64,000 nt of DNA from JAICQM01 sp963781555 (GCA_963781555.1 CAWAGB010000006.1:682001-746000); one strand, 5' to 3'; shown: positions 24,504 to 35,742, counted from the first letter of the stretch. Numbers and translations: made by a program. Notes: generated from the sequence alone by a model not told the origin.

Positions 24504-26057
24504 CTAGCCGCCGCTCGCGCCTGCGGAGAGGCGCAGCCACTCGGCCATCACCTGGCCGGCGATCGGAGCGGCGCGGCCGGAACCGGAGCCGCCGCCCTCT
24601 ACGAGCACCGCCACCGCGATCGTCGCCGCGGTCCCCTGCTGACCGGGCGCGAAGCCGATGAACCACGAGTGCGGTGCCTGCCCCTCGCCACGCTGCGCCG
24701 TACCGGTCTTGCCCGCGGTCTGCGTGTCGCCGATGCCATACAGGCTGACCGCCCCCTGCCCCGCGTACAGCTTGCCCAGCTCGCCCTCCACGGCATCGAC
24801 CATGGCGCTGCGCACCTGCTGCGCGGTGGTGGCGGAGATCACGCGTCCGCCGCCTCCGCCGCCGAGGCGCTCCAGCACCTGGTCGCTGGGGCCGGCCGCG
24901 GGGTTCGCGGCATGGCCGCGCACGTCTCGCACGGCGTGCAGGTCCGGGAGGACCCCGTCGTTGGCGACCGTCGCCGCCAGGAGCGCCATCTGCACCGGGG
25001 TGACGTTGACCTGCGCCTGCCCGAACGCCGCGCTTGCGAGCTCGACGTCGTCGCTGAACGGACCGCAGTCGTCGTCGACCGGGGCGGTCACATAGCTCGC
25101 CGACACGGGCAGGCCGCGCACCCCAGCCCCGATCTGGCGCGGCTTGCAGAGGCCGAAGCGATGCGCATAGTCGAGGAACTGCTCGGCACCCAGCTCGAGA
25201 CCGACGTGGGCGAAGAAGATGTTGCTCGAGACCTGGAGGGCCGGGGAGAGCGGCCACAGGGCGGGCCGGAGCGCACCGAGGTCGTGCTCGCGAATGGTGA
25301 AGCCCTGGACGGGGAAGCCGGACGTCTCCTGCCCGGGCTGATCCGGGTAGGTCGTCTGGGGCGTGATGGTCCCCGTGTCGAGCGCCGCGGCCGCAGTGAA
25401 GACCTTCATGATCGAGCCGGGCACGTACCTGCCCTGCCGCGCCCGGTCGACCAGCGGATCGCCATCGCGGGCGGTGATCGCCTCCATGGCGGGGCCGGCA
25501 TCGGCCGGCACGCCGGAGATCGGCGTGGCATCGAAGGTCGGCGTCGAGGTCATGGCCAGGATGGCGCCGCTGCGCGGGTCGATGGCGACGATCGCGCCCG
25601 CCGCATCGCCGAGCTGCGCCGCCGCGAAGTCCTGGAGGCGGCGGTCGATGGTGAGGGTCACATCCTTCGGCTCGGCGGGCCGATCCAGGATGTCGTTGAA
25701 AAGGTCGCGCAGCGGGTTGGGATCCGCGCGCCCGGTGAGGATGTCGTCGAACGCGCGCTCGACGCCTGTCGTTCCGAAGCGCAGGCTGGCATAGCCGATG
25801 AGGTGGCTGAAGGCGGCATCGGCATACGTGCGGCGACTGATGCCATCAATCACCTGGCTCGAGGCGAGGACCTGCCCGTTGGCGTCGAAGATCGTCCCTC
25901 GCGGCGCGCTGCGCCGCGCGGCGATGACCTGCGGATTCTCGGTGCGGCTGTTCAGGGCCTGCGCTTCGATGACCTGCCACCATCCGAGGCCACCGCTCAC
26001 CACCGCGAACGCGAGCAGCATGTAGAGAGCGAGGCGGCGAACGTTGGTGGCGATCAT
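24504..26057 (-). CDS. pbpA: Penicillin-binding protein transpeptidase (PbpA/PBP2-FtsI class)
   Basis: A 517-residue class B PBP with an N-terminal membrane anchor (residues 8-27), a short dimerisation-like domain and a transpeptidase domain. Active-site motifs are intact: SIMK (Ser215, Lys218), SSN (277-279) and KTGTA (450-454). This cross-links peptidoglycan outside the membrane together with the SEDS glycosyltransferase encoded just upstream (3 bases apart). The small size and gene order match actinobacterial PbpA next to RodA. No PASTA domain is present. Confidence 0.92.
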   Translation of the reverse strand: MIATNVRRLALYMLLAFAVVSGGLGWWQVIEAQALNSRTENPQVIAARRSAPRGTIFDANGQVLASSQVIDGISRRTYADAAFSHLIGYASLRFGTTGVERAFDDILTGRADPNPLRDLFNDILDRPAEPKDVTLTIDRRLQDFAAAQLGDAAGAIVAIDPRSGAILAMTSTPTFDATPISGVPADAGPAMEAITARDGDPLVDRARQGRYVPGSIMKVFTAAAALDTGTITPQTTYPDQPGQETSGFPVQGFTIREHDLGALRPALWPLSPALQVSSNIFFAHVGLELGAEQFLDYAHRFGLCKPRQIGAGVRGLPVSASYVTAPVDDDCGPFSDDVELASAAFGQAQVNVTPVQMALLAATVANDGVLPDLHAVRDVRGHAANPAAGPSDQVLERLGGGGGGRVISATTAQQVRSAMVDAVEGELGKLYAGQGAVSLYGIGDTQTAGKTGTAQRGEGQAPHSWFIGFAPGQQGTAATIAVAVLVEGGGSGSGRAAPIAGQVMAEWLRLSAGASGG

Positions 26058-26060
26058 CGG

Positions 26061-27395
26061 TCAGCCCTCGCCGGAGCGATCCCGCTCGGCGGCGAGGGCT
26101 GTGCGGTGCGAGATGGAGAGCAGCACGCCGAGCATCACGAAGCTGGCCAGCACGCTCGAGCCGCCGTAGCTGACGAACGGCAGGGTGATGCCGGTGAGCG
26201 GGATCAGCTTCAGGTTGCCGGCCACGATGATCAGCGTCTGGAGCCCCAGGCTGGTGGTGATGCCCACCGCCAGCAGGGCGCTGAACTCGTCGCGAGCCAG
26301 CATGGTGATTCGCAGGCCGCGGAAGACGAAGGTCAGGAACATGGCCAGCAGCGCGAACGCGCCCACGAGGCCGAGCTCCTCGGCCACCGCGGCAAAGATG
26401 AAGTCCGTGTGCACGAACGGGATCGAGGTCGGCAGCCCCTGCCCCAATCCCTCGCCGAAGAGCCCGCCGCGCGCCAGGGCAAAGAGGCCACGCACCGGCT
26501 GGAAGCCGGCGTCCTGCGGGTCCGCGAAGGGGTCCAGCCAGATGTCGACCCGCGCCGCGACATGCGGGAAGAGCTCGTACGCCGCGAAGGACCCCGCCAC
26601 GAACAGAATCAGGCCGATGAGGACGTAGCTGCGCCGCCCGGTGGCGGCAAAGAGCATCGTCAGGAAGGTGCCGAACAGGAGGAGCGCCTGGCCCAGGTCG
26701 TTCTGCCGGACAACGACCAGCATCACCACGCCGAACAGGGCGAGCATCGGGAGCAGGTACGGCAACGGGGGCACGCGTATCGGTCCGATGCGCGCGGTGG
26801 CCTCGCTGAGCAGGGCGCGGTTGTCGGCCAGGTAGCCGGCGATGAAGATGACCAGGATGATCTTGATGAACTCACCCGGCTGGATGCCGACCGGCCCGAG
26901 GTCGATCCACAGCCGAGCCCCGTTGACCACCCGTCCGAAGAGGGCAGTGAAGCCGAGCAGACCGATGCCCAACGCCGCCCAGCTGTACTTGTAGTGGCGC
27001 AGCAGGCCGTCGTCGCGCAGGCCGATGGCGACGGCCAGCATGGCCACCATCCCGGCGGTGAACCAGATGAGCTGGGTCTGCGCCACGTCCAGCTGCAGCC
27101 CGAAGGCCTGGGTCGTCTCCACTTCCGGCGCGAGCCGGTTGAGAACGACCAGGCCCACCCCGCCGATCGTCCCGACCAGGGGCAGCAGCAGCTGGTCGCC
27201 GCGATGCCCGCTCAGGACGAGCGTCGCATGGGCGACGAGGAGCAGCACGAGGTAGCCGATCGCCAGGCTCAGCGGTCCGGGGTCGAGCTTGCCGGTGGTC
27301 GCGATGTTGGTGACCACGAAGCCCAGCGGCACCAGCAGCGCGATGGGGAGGAGCATCCGCAGCTCCGTCCAGCGCCACGTCAGGGTGAGGCGCAC
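26061..27395 (-). CDS. SEDS-family peptidoglycan glycosyltransferase FtsW/RodA
   Basis: A 444-residue polytopic protein with about 10-12 membrane helices. The SEDS signature segments are present: GARLWIDLGPVGIQPGEF (usual PSEF reads PGEF), an extracytoplasmic loop and the C-terminal LPLTGITLPFVSYGGSS. It polymerises lipid II into glycan strands. Position between fhaB and pbpA matches the RodA of the actinobacterial fhaA-fhaB-pstP-rodA-pbpA cluster, so a RodA-like elongation role is more likely than FtsW, but both remain possible. Confidence 0.92.
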   Translation of the reverse strand: MRLTLTWRWTELRMLLPIALLVPLGFVVTNIATTGKLDPGPLSLAIGYLVLLLVAHATLVLSGHRGDQLLLPLVGTIGGVGLVVLNRLAPEVETTQAFGLQLDVAQTQLIWFTAGMVAMLAVAIGLRDDGLLRHYKYSWAALGIGLLGFTALFGRVVNGARLWIDLGPVGIQPGEFIKIILVIFIAGYLADNRALLSEATARIGPIRVPPLPYLLPMLALFGVVMLVVVRQNDLGQALLLFGTFLTMLFAATGRRSYVLIGLILFVAGSFAAYELFPHVAARVDIWLDPFADPQDAGFQPVRGLFALARGGLFGEGLGQGLPTSIPFVHTDFIFAAVAEELGLVGAFALLAMFLTFVFRGLRITMLARDEFSALLAVGITTSLGLQTLIIVAGNLKLIPLTGITLPFVSYGGSSVLASFVMLGVLLSISHRTALAAERDRSGEG

Positions 27396-27397
27396 CC

Positions 27398-27841
27398 TCA
27401 GCGCTCCAGTCGCAGGCGGACGCGCCCGATCATGATCTCGTCACCGAAGCTGAGGGCCACGGGCCGGTCGATGCGATGCCCGTTGACGTACGTGCCGTTG
27501 GTGCTGCCCTGATCCTCCACGAACCAGCTGCGACCGCGGAAGGTGAGCATGGCGTGGCTCGCGCTGGCGAAATCGTCCTCCACGTAGATCGTGTTGTTGA
27601 CGTTGCGCCCGATGGAGTTGATAGGGCCGAGGGCGATGGTGGTCCCGGCCTGCGGCTCGTCCTCCGGCGACTCGAGCACGGCCAGGCGCCCGATCCCGGT
27701 GCGGCTCGCCAGCTGCTGCGCCTCCGCGGTGCGCAGGTCGCGCATGAGGGAGCGGGCGAAGCCGAGCAGGATCACGTAGAGCAGCGCCACGAAGCCGAGC
27801 TGCAGGACCAGCAGCAGGAGGCGCAGGATCTCCCCGGTCAT
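27398..27841 (-). CDS. fhaB: FHA-domain membrane protein (FhaB/FipA-like)
   Basis: A 147-residue product with one N-terminal membrane helix (about residues 8-28) and a cytoplasmic FHA domain: IGRNVNNTI, SHAML and GSTNGTYVNG, with the phosphothreonine-binding Arg, Ser and Asn in place. In Mycobacterium, FhaB binds phosphorylated cell-division proteins and regulates septal peptidoglycan synthesis. It overlaps fhaA by 4 bases and is followed by the SEDS gene after 2 bases. The partner Ser/Thr kinases are not encoded in this cluster. Confidence 0.88.
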   Translation of the reverse strand: MTGEILRLLLLVLQLGFVALLYVILLGFARSLMRDLRTAEAQQLASRTGIGRLAVLESPEDEPQAGTTIALGPINSIGRNVNNTIYVEDDFASASHAMLTFRGRSWFVEDQGSTNGTYVNGHRIDRPVALSFGDEIMIGRVRLRLER

Positions 27842-28596
27842 GCTTCGCGGACCTGGAATTCGATGTCGGTGGATCCGATCCGGATGACGTCACCCGGCCC
27901 AAGGGCGATCTCGCTCACCTGCTGGCCGTTGACGAACGACCCGTTGCGACTGCCCAGGTCGGCAAAGCCGTAGGCACCGTGCTGGAGCTTCAGCTGGCAG
28001 TGATGGCGGCTGACGAGCGGGTCATCCACGATCACGTCGTTGTCGCTCGCGCGCCCGACGCCGATGAGCGGTCCTCCGAGGTCGAACTGGACCGCTGGCT
28101 GGCCGTCGGTGCTGACCAGCAGGTAGGCGCGACGCGCCGATTCGGGTGCGGCGTCTTGGGCGGTCCGCTGGAAGATCATGGTGTCCGAGCTGGCCGGCAT
28201 CGGTCGATCCTCCTTGAGGCGATCACCGCGCTCGTCGACCACGTTTGCGGCCACCCGCACGTCGCCGCGCGGCACGCCCCCGTCTGCGACGAGGCGCACC
28301 CGCGGCCGGGCGACAAGGGTGTAGCGCTCGCGCCGTGCATGCGCAAGCGCGCCATGCGCCAGGTCGTCCTCCAGGGAGGATCGGTACGAGTCGAAGGCCT
28401 GGGAGTCGCCCGGGTTGAGGTGGAGGTCGTAGTGGTTCGGAACCAGGATTCCCTGGTCGCGGAAGGACTTGTTGGTGTCCATTGCACGCTCGATCCGCTT
28501 GGCCAGGGTGACCGGCTGGATTCGAGCCCCGAGCCTGCCTGCCGGTGCCTCGAAGAGGCGCTGCAAGAAGGCCTCGACCCGCGAGAAGATGCCCAT
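27838..28596 (-). CDS. fhaA: FHA-domain protein with N-terminal DUF3662 domain (FhaA-like)
   Basis: A 252-residue cytoplasmic protein. Residues 1-120 are a DUF3662 domain (start MGIFSRVEAFLQRLFE, then a LAKRIERAMD helix). Residues about 155-252 are an FHA domain with GVGRASDND, SRHHCQL and GSRNGSFVNG, all key residues present. In Mycobacterium FhaA binds the phosphorylated MviN pseudokinase domain and regulates peptidoglycan precursor flipping. It is the first gene of the envelope operon; a -10 TGCTAGCAT ends 9 bases before the ATG. The central linker is shorter than in mycobacteria. Confidence 0.88.
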   Translation of the reverse strand: MGIFSRVEAFLQRLFEAPAGRLGARIQPVTLAKRIERAMDTNKSFRDQGILVPNHYDLHLNPGDSQAFDSYRSSLEDDLAHGALAHARRERYTLVARPRVRLVADGGVPRGDVRVAANVVDERGDRLKEDRPMPASSDTMIFQRTAQDAAPESARRAYLLVSTDGQPAVQFDLGGPLIGVGRASDNDVIVDDPLVSRHHCQLKLQHGAYGFADLGSRNGSFVNGQQVSEIALGPGDVIRIGSTDIEFQVREA

Positions 28597-28605
28597 CGGG
28601 CTCGG

Positions 28606-28611
28606 ATGCTA
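28606..28611 (-). promoter_or_regulatory. Extended -10 box of leaderless promoter for the fhaA envelope operon
   Basis: TGCTAGCAT ends 9 bases before ATG 28596. It should drive fhaA through the transglutaminase gene as one transcript. Confidence 0.55.
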
Positions 28612-28729
28612 GCAGGTGCGAGGTCCCGCGGCCGTGGGGACCGCCCCCTGCGGCAGGGCGTCGGGCGCGGTACGAACGGCGCCACCGAAGGTACCAAGAC
28701 GGCACTGGGAGGCGCTTGGAGGCCCGGCA

Positions 28730-28735
28730 TATACT
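28730..28735 (+). promoter_or_regulatory. -10 box (TATACT) upstream of the EP-rich zinc-ribbon gene
   Basis: TATACT is a near-consensus -10. The start codon is about 46 bases downstream, so this transcript has a leader. No clear -35 is seen. Confidence 0.5.
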
Positions 28736-28781
28736 GTGCGACCCCGACGCTGCCTATGGCGGGGCGAGACGTGGTACGTGG

Positions 28782-30444
28782 ATGCCGGAAACACTGACTG
28801 AGTCCTTTTGCGAACGCTGCGGTACGCGCTATGAGTTCACGGCGCCGACGCGGCTGAACCCGCTGCGCCGCGGACGCGGCCTGGTGACGGGTCTCAAGAA
28901 CTACATCATGAGCCAGGACGCGCTGTCCGACACCGTCGGCGACGCGATGCGTTCCGAGGCAGAGACGCTCGCCTCGACGCAGCTCGAGGCATTCCACTCC
29001 GCGTTCAACTTCTGCATCGACTGCCGCCAGTACACCTGCACCAACTGCTGGAACGACGGCGCAGGCCGATGCCGGTCGTGCGCTCCCATTGCTGGTACCG
29101 ATGACCTGATCGACCGCTTCGAGGCCTCGTTCGCGGCGCAGCACCCCCACGTGGGCGAGCCGCTCGGAGAGCTCGCCGATTCCGACATCGGGCGCCGCCT
29201 GGGGCTGGACGCCTGGCCAAGCTCCGATGTCGCCGAGGCGCCGTCCAATGGCCACGCCGCGACGGATTGGCCGGCCGATGCGCTGGCCGCCGAGCGTGCC
29301 CGTGCCTTCGACTCCGCCGCCGAGCACGAACCCGAAGTGGAGCCGAGCCGTTGCCGCCTGGGGAGCAGCGCCCGTGGCCGCCGAGCACGACCCGAAGTGG
29401 AGCCCGAGCCCGTTGCCGCCTGGGGCGAGCCAGCGCCCGTGGCCGCCGAGCACGAACCCGAAGTGGAGCCCGAGCCCGTTGCCGCCTGGGGCGAGCCAGC
29501 GCCCGTGGCCGCCGAGCACGAACCCGAAGTGGAGCCCGAGCCCGTTGCGGCCTGGGGCGAGCCAGCGCCCGTGGCCGCCGAGCACGAACCCGAAGTGGAG
29601 CCCGAGCCCGTTGCGCCCTGGGGCGAGCCAGCGCCGGACGCGGTGGAAATCGAGCGACCGCCGCTGGTCCTCATGCAATGGGAGGACGATTCTCCGTTCG
29701 ACCTGCTGCCTGAGCCGGAGCCCGAGCCCGTTGCGGCTCAAGTCGAGCCGGAGCCGGTCGCGGCCGCGGCGGAGATCGAGCCGGAGCCCGGGGCGGCCAA
29801 GGCGGAGATCAAGCCCGAGCCCGTTGCGGCTCAAGTCGAGCCGGAACCGGAGCCCGTTGGCGCTCAAGTCGAGCCGGAGCCGGAGCCCGTTGCGGCTCCC
29901 ATCGAGCCGGAGCCGGAGCCGGTTGCGGCTCACGTCGAGCCCGAGCCCGTTGCGGCTCCCATCGAGCCGGAGCCGGAGCCGGTTGCGGCCGAGGCGGAGA
30001 TCGAGCCCGAGCCGGTGGCACCGCTCCGGCCATCGGTGCGACCGATTGGTGACACGATTCTGCGTCTCCCCCGACCGGCACCACCTCCCGTGGATGCGCA
30101 GGCGCCCATCGACCTGCCGCAGGTAGCCGAGGATCCCATGGCCGCGGCGCGTCGAGCGCAGATCGGAGCTACTCGGCCTCGAGGATCCGGGCGAGGGCGC
30201 TCTTCGGGCGGATCGCCCGCGGGTCATCCCCTATCGGTCCAGTGGTGCGGCCCTGCCCCAGGGCGAGCTTGCGGCCCGTGCGGCACGGCAGGGGTCGAGT
30301 GCCTTCTGGGATGCGTCCGCCCGCGAGGTTGCGGATGCGGTGAGCCAGATCGGCGTGCAGAACTGCGGCCAGTGCGGCCTGTCACTCTCGGCGAGCGCGC
30401 GCTTCTGCCGCCGCTGCGGAACACGCCAGGCGCAGCCCGCCTGA
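28782..30444 (+). CDS. EP-repeat protein with N- and C-terminal zinc ribbons, 1-nt frameshift near the 3' end
   Basis: From ATG 28782 the product begins with a treble-clef-like CERCG pair and a second cluster CIDCRQYTCTNCW...CRSC (residues about 85-110). Residues about 180-290 are five copies of a 22-residue repeat (AEHEPEVEPEPVAAWGEPAP) and residues 310-410 are further EPEPVAA repeats, acidic and probably extended. The frame as given runs on to 30653, antisense to fmdB. Removing one G in ATCGGAG near 30160 restores ELLGLEDPG and leads to a clean zinc ribbon CGQCGLSL...FCRRCG and a TGA at 30442-30444, 4 bases before the convergent fmdB end. So the intact protein has about 553 residues. Function unknown; the zinc ribbons suggest a docking or scaffold protein. 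Confidence 0.75.
29322..29645 (+). repeat. Tandem 66-nt repeat, five copies, coding for EP-rich 22-aa units
   Basis: Copies start at 29322, 29383, 29448, 29514 and 29580. Copies 3 and 4 are 66 nt, and copy 5 diverges at its end. Copy 1 is 61 nt and copy 2 is 65 nt: together they lack six single bases, mostly in short homopolymers, which scrambles the reading frame locally but keeps it overall. Confidence 0.85.
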
Positions 30445-30448
30445 CGGA

Positions 30449-30808
30449 CTACTCCTTGGTGGATGCCGGCGGTGTGGGGGTCGGCGACGTCGATTCCCCG
30501 GAGGAGCCACCATTGCCGCTCGTCTCGCTCTTCGTGGCGGTGGACCCGCTGCCCGCATCGGTGGAATTCGTGGCGGGAGCGTCACCGGATTTGGCGCCCG
30601 CGGGGCGCGCTGACGCGCCGCTGCCACTGTCCTTGCGGGAGTCGTTTCGGTAGAACCCCGAGCCCTTGAAGATGATGCCGGCGGGGAACAGGACACGCCG
30701 CACCGGTCCGCCACACACTTCGCAGGCCGAAGGACCATCCTCGCTCATGGGGTGGATGACTTCGATGGTGTGACCGCAGTCACGGCAGCGGTAATCGTAG
30801 GTCGGCAC
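30449..30808 (-). CDS. FmdB-family zinc-ribbon protein
   Basis: A 119-residue product. Residues 1-50 are the FmdB/CxxC-CxxC zinc ribbon: MPTYDYRCRDCG, CEVCGGPVRRV and the GIIFKGSGFY ending that is typical of the family. The remaining 60 residues are a Ser/Gly/Ala/Thr/Pro-rich, low-complexity tail. FmdB proteins are often called regulatory, but their true role is unknown. The start is GTG at 30808. It converges with the EP-rich zinc-ribbon gene, with 4 bases between the stops. Confidence 0.9.
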   Translation of the reverse strand: MPTYDYRCRDCGHTIEVIHPMSEDGPSACEVCGGPVRRVLFPAGIIFKGSGFYRNDSRKDSGSGASARPAGAKSGDAPATNSTDAGSGSTATKSETSGNGGSSGESTSPTPTPPASTKE

Positions 30809-30879
30809 GGGCCGGAATGATTGCAGTCCGGGGAGCTACCTGCAACGCGCCAGCGGGACGGAGCGACCGAATCGGTAGG

Positions 30880-32073
30880 TCAGGCGCCCGAGCTGCGGGA
30901 GGCGAAGCGCGGAAACCAGCCACGTCGGGTGGGTGCCACCACCTCGGTCGGCTGGCGGGTCACGATGCGCGCCAGCTGGTGCAGGTCGGTCGCGATACGC
31001 TCCTTGGGGAACTTGGTGATGACCGGCATCCCCTCGTTGGCGGCGATGACCGCCTTTGGTCCGCTGGACACGATGGTGGCCGAGACCGGCATGCCCAGCG
31101 CGGTCGAGATGTCTTCCACGCTGATGCCGTGGTTGGCGCGGTTCACGACCACCCGGATCACGTCGGCGAGGCCAAGCTGACGGGCGAGGTCCAGGAACTG
31201 GGAGCTGTTGCGCACGGATCCCATCTCGGGTGTCACCACCAGGAGGATCTCGTTGGCGAGCGTGAGCATCGCCATCGTGCGGTCCGCATACCCGGGATGG
31301 TTGTCAACGACGATCCACGTGTACTGCTTGCGAGCCCAGCGCAGGGCGGCGAGCAGGAGGTCCACGCTGACGCGCTCGGAGTCACCGGGATCGGTGCCCC
31401 AGGTGAGGACGTCGACGCCGCTGAGCACGTGCTTGGTGGTGAGCTGTTCAAAGGCTGCGTCGGTCCACTCCTCCTGCGGACTCTCGGAGAGGTCGGCCAG
31501 GCCGAGCGTCGCCGGAGCATCGAGGACGGCGGTGATGTTGCCAACCCCGACGTCGGCGTCGAAGAGGAGGACGGACGCCCGGGTCTGTTCGCGCAGCGCG
31601 ACGGAGAGGTTGACGGAGATGGTCGTCTTGCCGACGCCGCCCTTGGGGGCGAACACGCTCACGACGTGCCCCTCGCCAACGGTCTCGGTGGTGCTCGGCT
31701 CATCGGCCCACGCGCCGGACTCGGCAGGCAGCGCCTGGCCGCGGCGAATCAGCATCGCCTGGACGCGATACACGAGTGCATCGGCCGGCAGCGGCTTCAT
31801 CGCGATGTCGTTGCGCATATCGGATGGCCCCATGTCGGGCAGCGTCTCGCCGAGCAGGAGCATCGTCGCGACGCCCTCGATCGAGCTGATCACCTCGCGC
31901 GCCACGTTGAACTCGTCGACGGGCATGTCGCAGTCGAGGATCGCCAGGCTCGGGCGAAGTCCGGCGAGATCGCTGGCAACGTCAACGACGTCGAATCCGG
32001 CGACGTTGAGCGCGGCGCGGTAGGCGCCGGCATCGGTCGCGGTTACGGCCAGCAGGACGGACGGACGATCCAT
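30880..32073 (-). CDS. CpaE/TadZ-like protein: degenerate receiver plus MinD/ParA ATPase
   Basis: A 397-residue product. Residues 1-115 are a receiver-like domain with an AILDCDMP site and a conserved Lys (AMKPL) but without the N-terminal acidic pair (AVTATD), so phosphorylation is doubtful. Residues about 148-380 are a MinD/ParA ATPase with KGGVGKTT, FDADVGVGN and VVDNHPG. It shares architecture with the gene at 8058. ATG 32073 is chosen because AAGGGAG lies 5-6 bases upstream and the frame further upstream is a shadow. Role likely in localising a membrane or pilus-type machine; no pilus gene is nearby. Confidence 0.8.
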   Translation of the reverse strand: MDRPSVLLAVTATDAGAYRAALNVAGFDVVDVASDLAGLRPSLAILDCDMPVDEFNVAREVISSIEGVATMLLLGETLPDMGPSDMRNDIAMKPLPADALVYRVQAMLIRRGQALPAESGAWADEPSTTETVGEGHVVSVFAPKGGVGKTTISVNLSVALREQTRASVLLFDADVGVGNITAVLDAPATLGLADLSESPQEEWTDAAFEQLTTKHVLSGVDVLTWGTDPGDSERVSVDLLLAALRWARKQYTWIVVDNHPGYADRTMAMLTLANEILLVVTPEMGSVRNSSQFLDLARQLGLADVIRVVVNRANHGISVEDISTALGMPVSATIVSSGPKAVIAANEGMPVITKFPKERIATDLHQLARIVTRQPTEVVAPTRRGWFPRFASRSSGA

Positions 32074-32212
32074 GGGACTCCCTTTGCACTGCGACGTCTC
32101 TGAAGGACGCCGAACGGCACCAGTGTCGGATTGACCCCACCCAAGGACAATGGGACCTGGGCGTTTCGTGCTCGGCAGAAAGTACTGGTCCGGAGTGGGA
32201 GCCAGGGCTGAC

Positions 32213-32941
32213 CTAGGAGCGCACCATTCGCATGCCACACTTGGGGCAGTAGAACGCCGAGGCACTCTGCGCCTCGAACCCGCAGTGCGCGCACGTGAGC
32301 CCCGAGCGCAGGCCCGCCTGCGGCAGCCGAGCCTGCTCCGCCTCACCCAGGCTGTAGCCGGAGGCCACGACCTGCTGGTAGAGGCTGGAGAGCAGCTTCT
32401 GACCGATGCGCTCGGTGTCTCCGCGCATGCCCTTGCCGCCCCAGCCGACAACTGATCGAACGATCAGCTCGCCGGACAGCTCGTCGAAGTGGCTCGCCAA
32501 CCCGCCGACGATGGCGTTGTAGTCGGGGTAGCCGCTCGTATCGGTATCGCCGTGGAGCATGCCGCAGATGAAGGTGTCGACCGTCATGTCAAGGGCGTCG
32601 GTGAGCTCCAGGACGTAGAGGCCGTGCCGCGCGATGGGGCCGACATCGCGTCGCGCCAGGACCCATTGCTGCATCTCGTTGAAGCGCTCGATGGTCGGGG
32701 CTGCTTCCGCGTAGTCGATGGGCAGCGGTTCGATGACCTCGATGGGCGTCTGGCTCAGCGGCTCGACGATGGCCGGCAGTGCCTGGATGGCGCCCTGGTC
32801 GCCCATGACGCGCAGGCCGTCGCTGCTCTTGGCCACGAACGACAGCTTCAGCGCGTAGCTCTGCGCGGTGACCTCCTCGTGGACCGCCACGGGAGGTGCA
32901 GGGGCCGGCTGCTCCGACTTGCGGCGTCTGAGAAACGACAT
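32213..32941 (-). CDS. Zinc-ribbon protein of unknown function, upstream of the CpaE-like gene
   Basis: A 242-residue product with a basic start (MSFLRRRKSE), an alpha-helical middle and a C-terminal zinc ribbon CAHCGFEAQSASAFYCPKCGMRM. The middle (MQQWVLARR, CGMLHGDTDTSGYPDYNAIVGGL) does not match a family I know. A leadered promoter lies 51 bases upstream (TGCTAGAAT) and the start follows GGAACGA. It lies on the same strand as the CpaE-like gene, separated by 139 bases, so the two may or may not be co-transcribed. Confidence 0.75.
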   Translation of the reverse strand: MSFLRRRKSEQPAPAPPVAVHEEVTAQSYALKLSFVAKSSDGLRVMGDQGAIQALPAIVEPLSQTPIEVIEPLPIDYAEAAPTIERFNEMQQWVLARRDVGPIARHGLYVLELTDALDMTVDTFICGMLHGDTDTSGYPDYNAIVGGLASHFDELSGELIVRSVVGWGGKGMRGDTERIGQKLLSSLYQQVVASGYSLGEAEQARLPQAGLRSGLTCAHCGFEAQSASAFYCPKCGMRMVRS

Positions 32942-32991
32942 TCGTTCCGGGAACCTCGTGACTACCTGCGGTGCGGCTGACCGCGGCGCCG

Positions 32992-32997
32992 ATTCTA
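32992..32997 (-). promoter_or_regulatory. Extended -10 box for the zinc-ribbon gene at 32213
   Basis: TGCTAGAAT lies 50 bases before the ATG at 32941, giving a 5' leader of about 45 bases. Confidence 0.5.
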
Positions 32998-33033
32998 GCA
33001 GCCGGTTCCGCCGTGCCCCATGACCCGATACGG

Positions 33034-35724
<2,691 letters not shown>

Positions 35725-35742
35725 CGGTCGTGGCTCCTCCAT

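Noticed and set aside
24186..27512. A 1108-codon plus-strand frame opposite pbpA, ftsW/rodA and moxR
   Set aside because: It lies wholly antisense to well-recognised genes, is His/Gln/Arg/Asp-rich like other GC-rich shadows and shows no family motif.
29322..29645. Tandem repeats considered as a CRISPR array
   Set aside because: The 66-nt units are contiguous without unique spacers and code for a regular protein repeat in frame.
28176..30227. A 683-codon minus-strand frame with repeated Gly/Leu/Arg patterns
   Set aside because: It is the complement of the EP-repeat gene; its repeats merely mirror the 66-nt DNA repeat.
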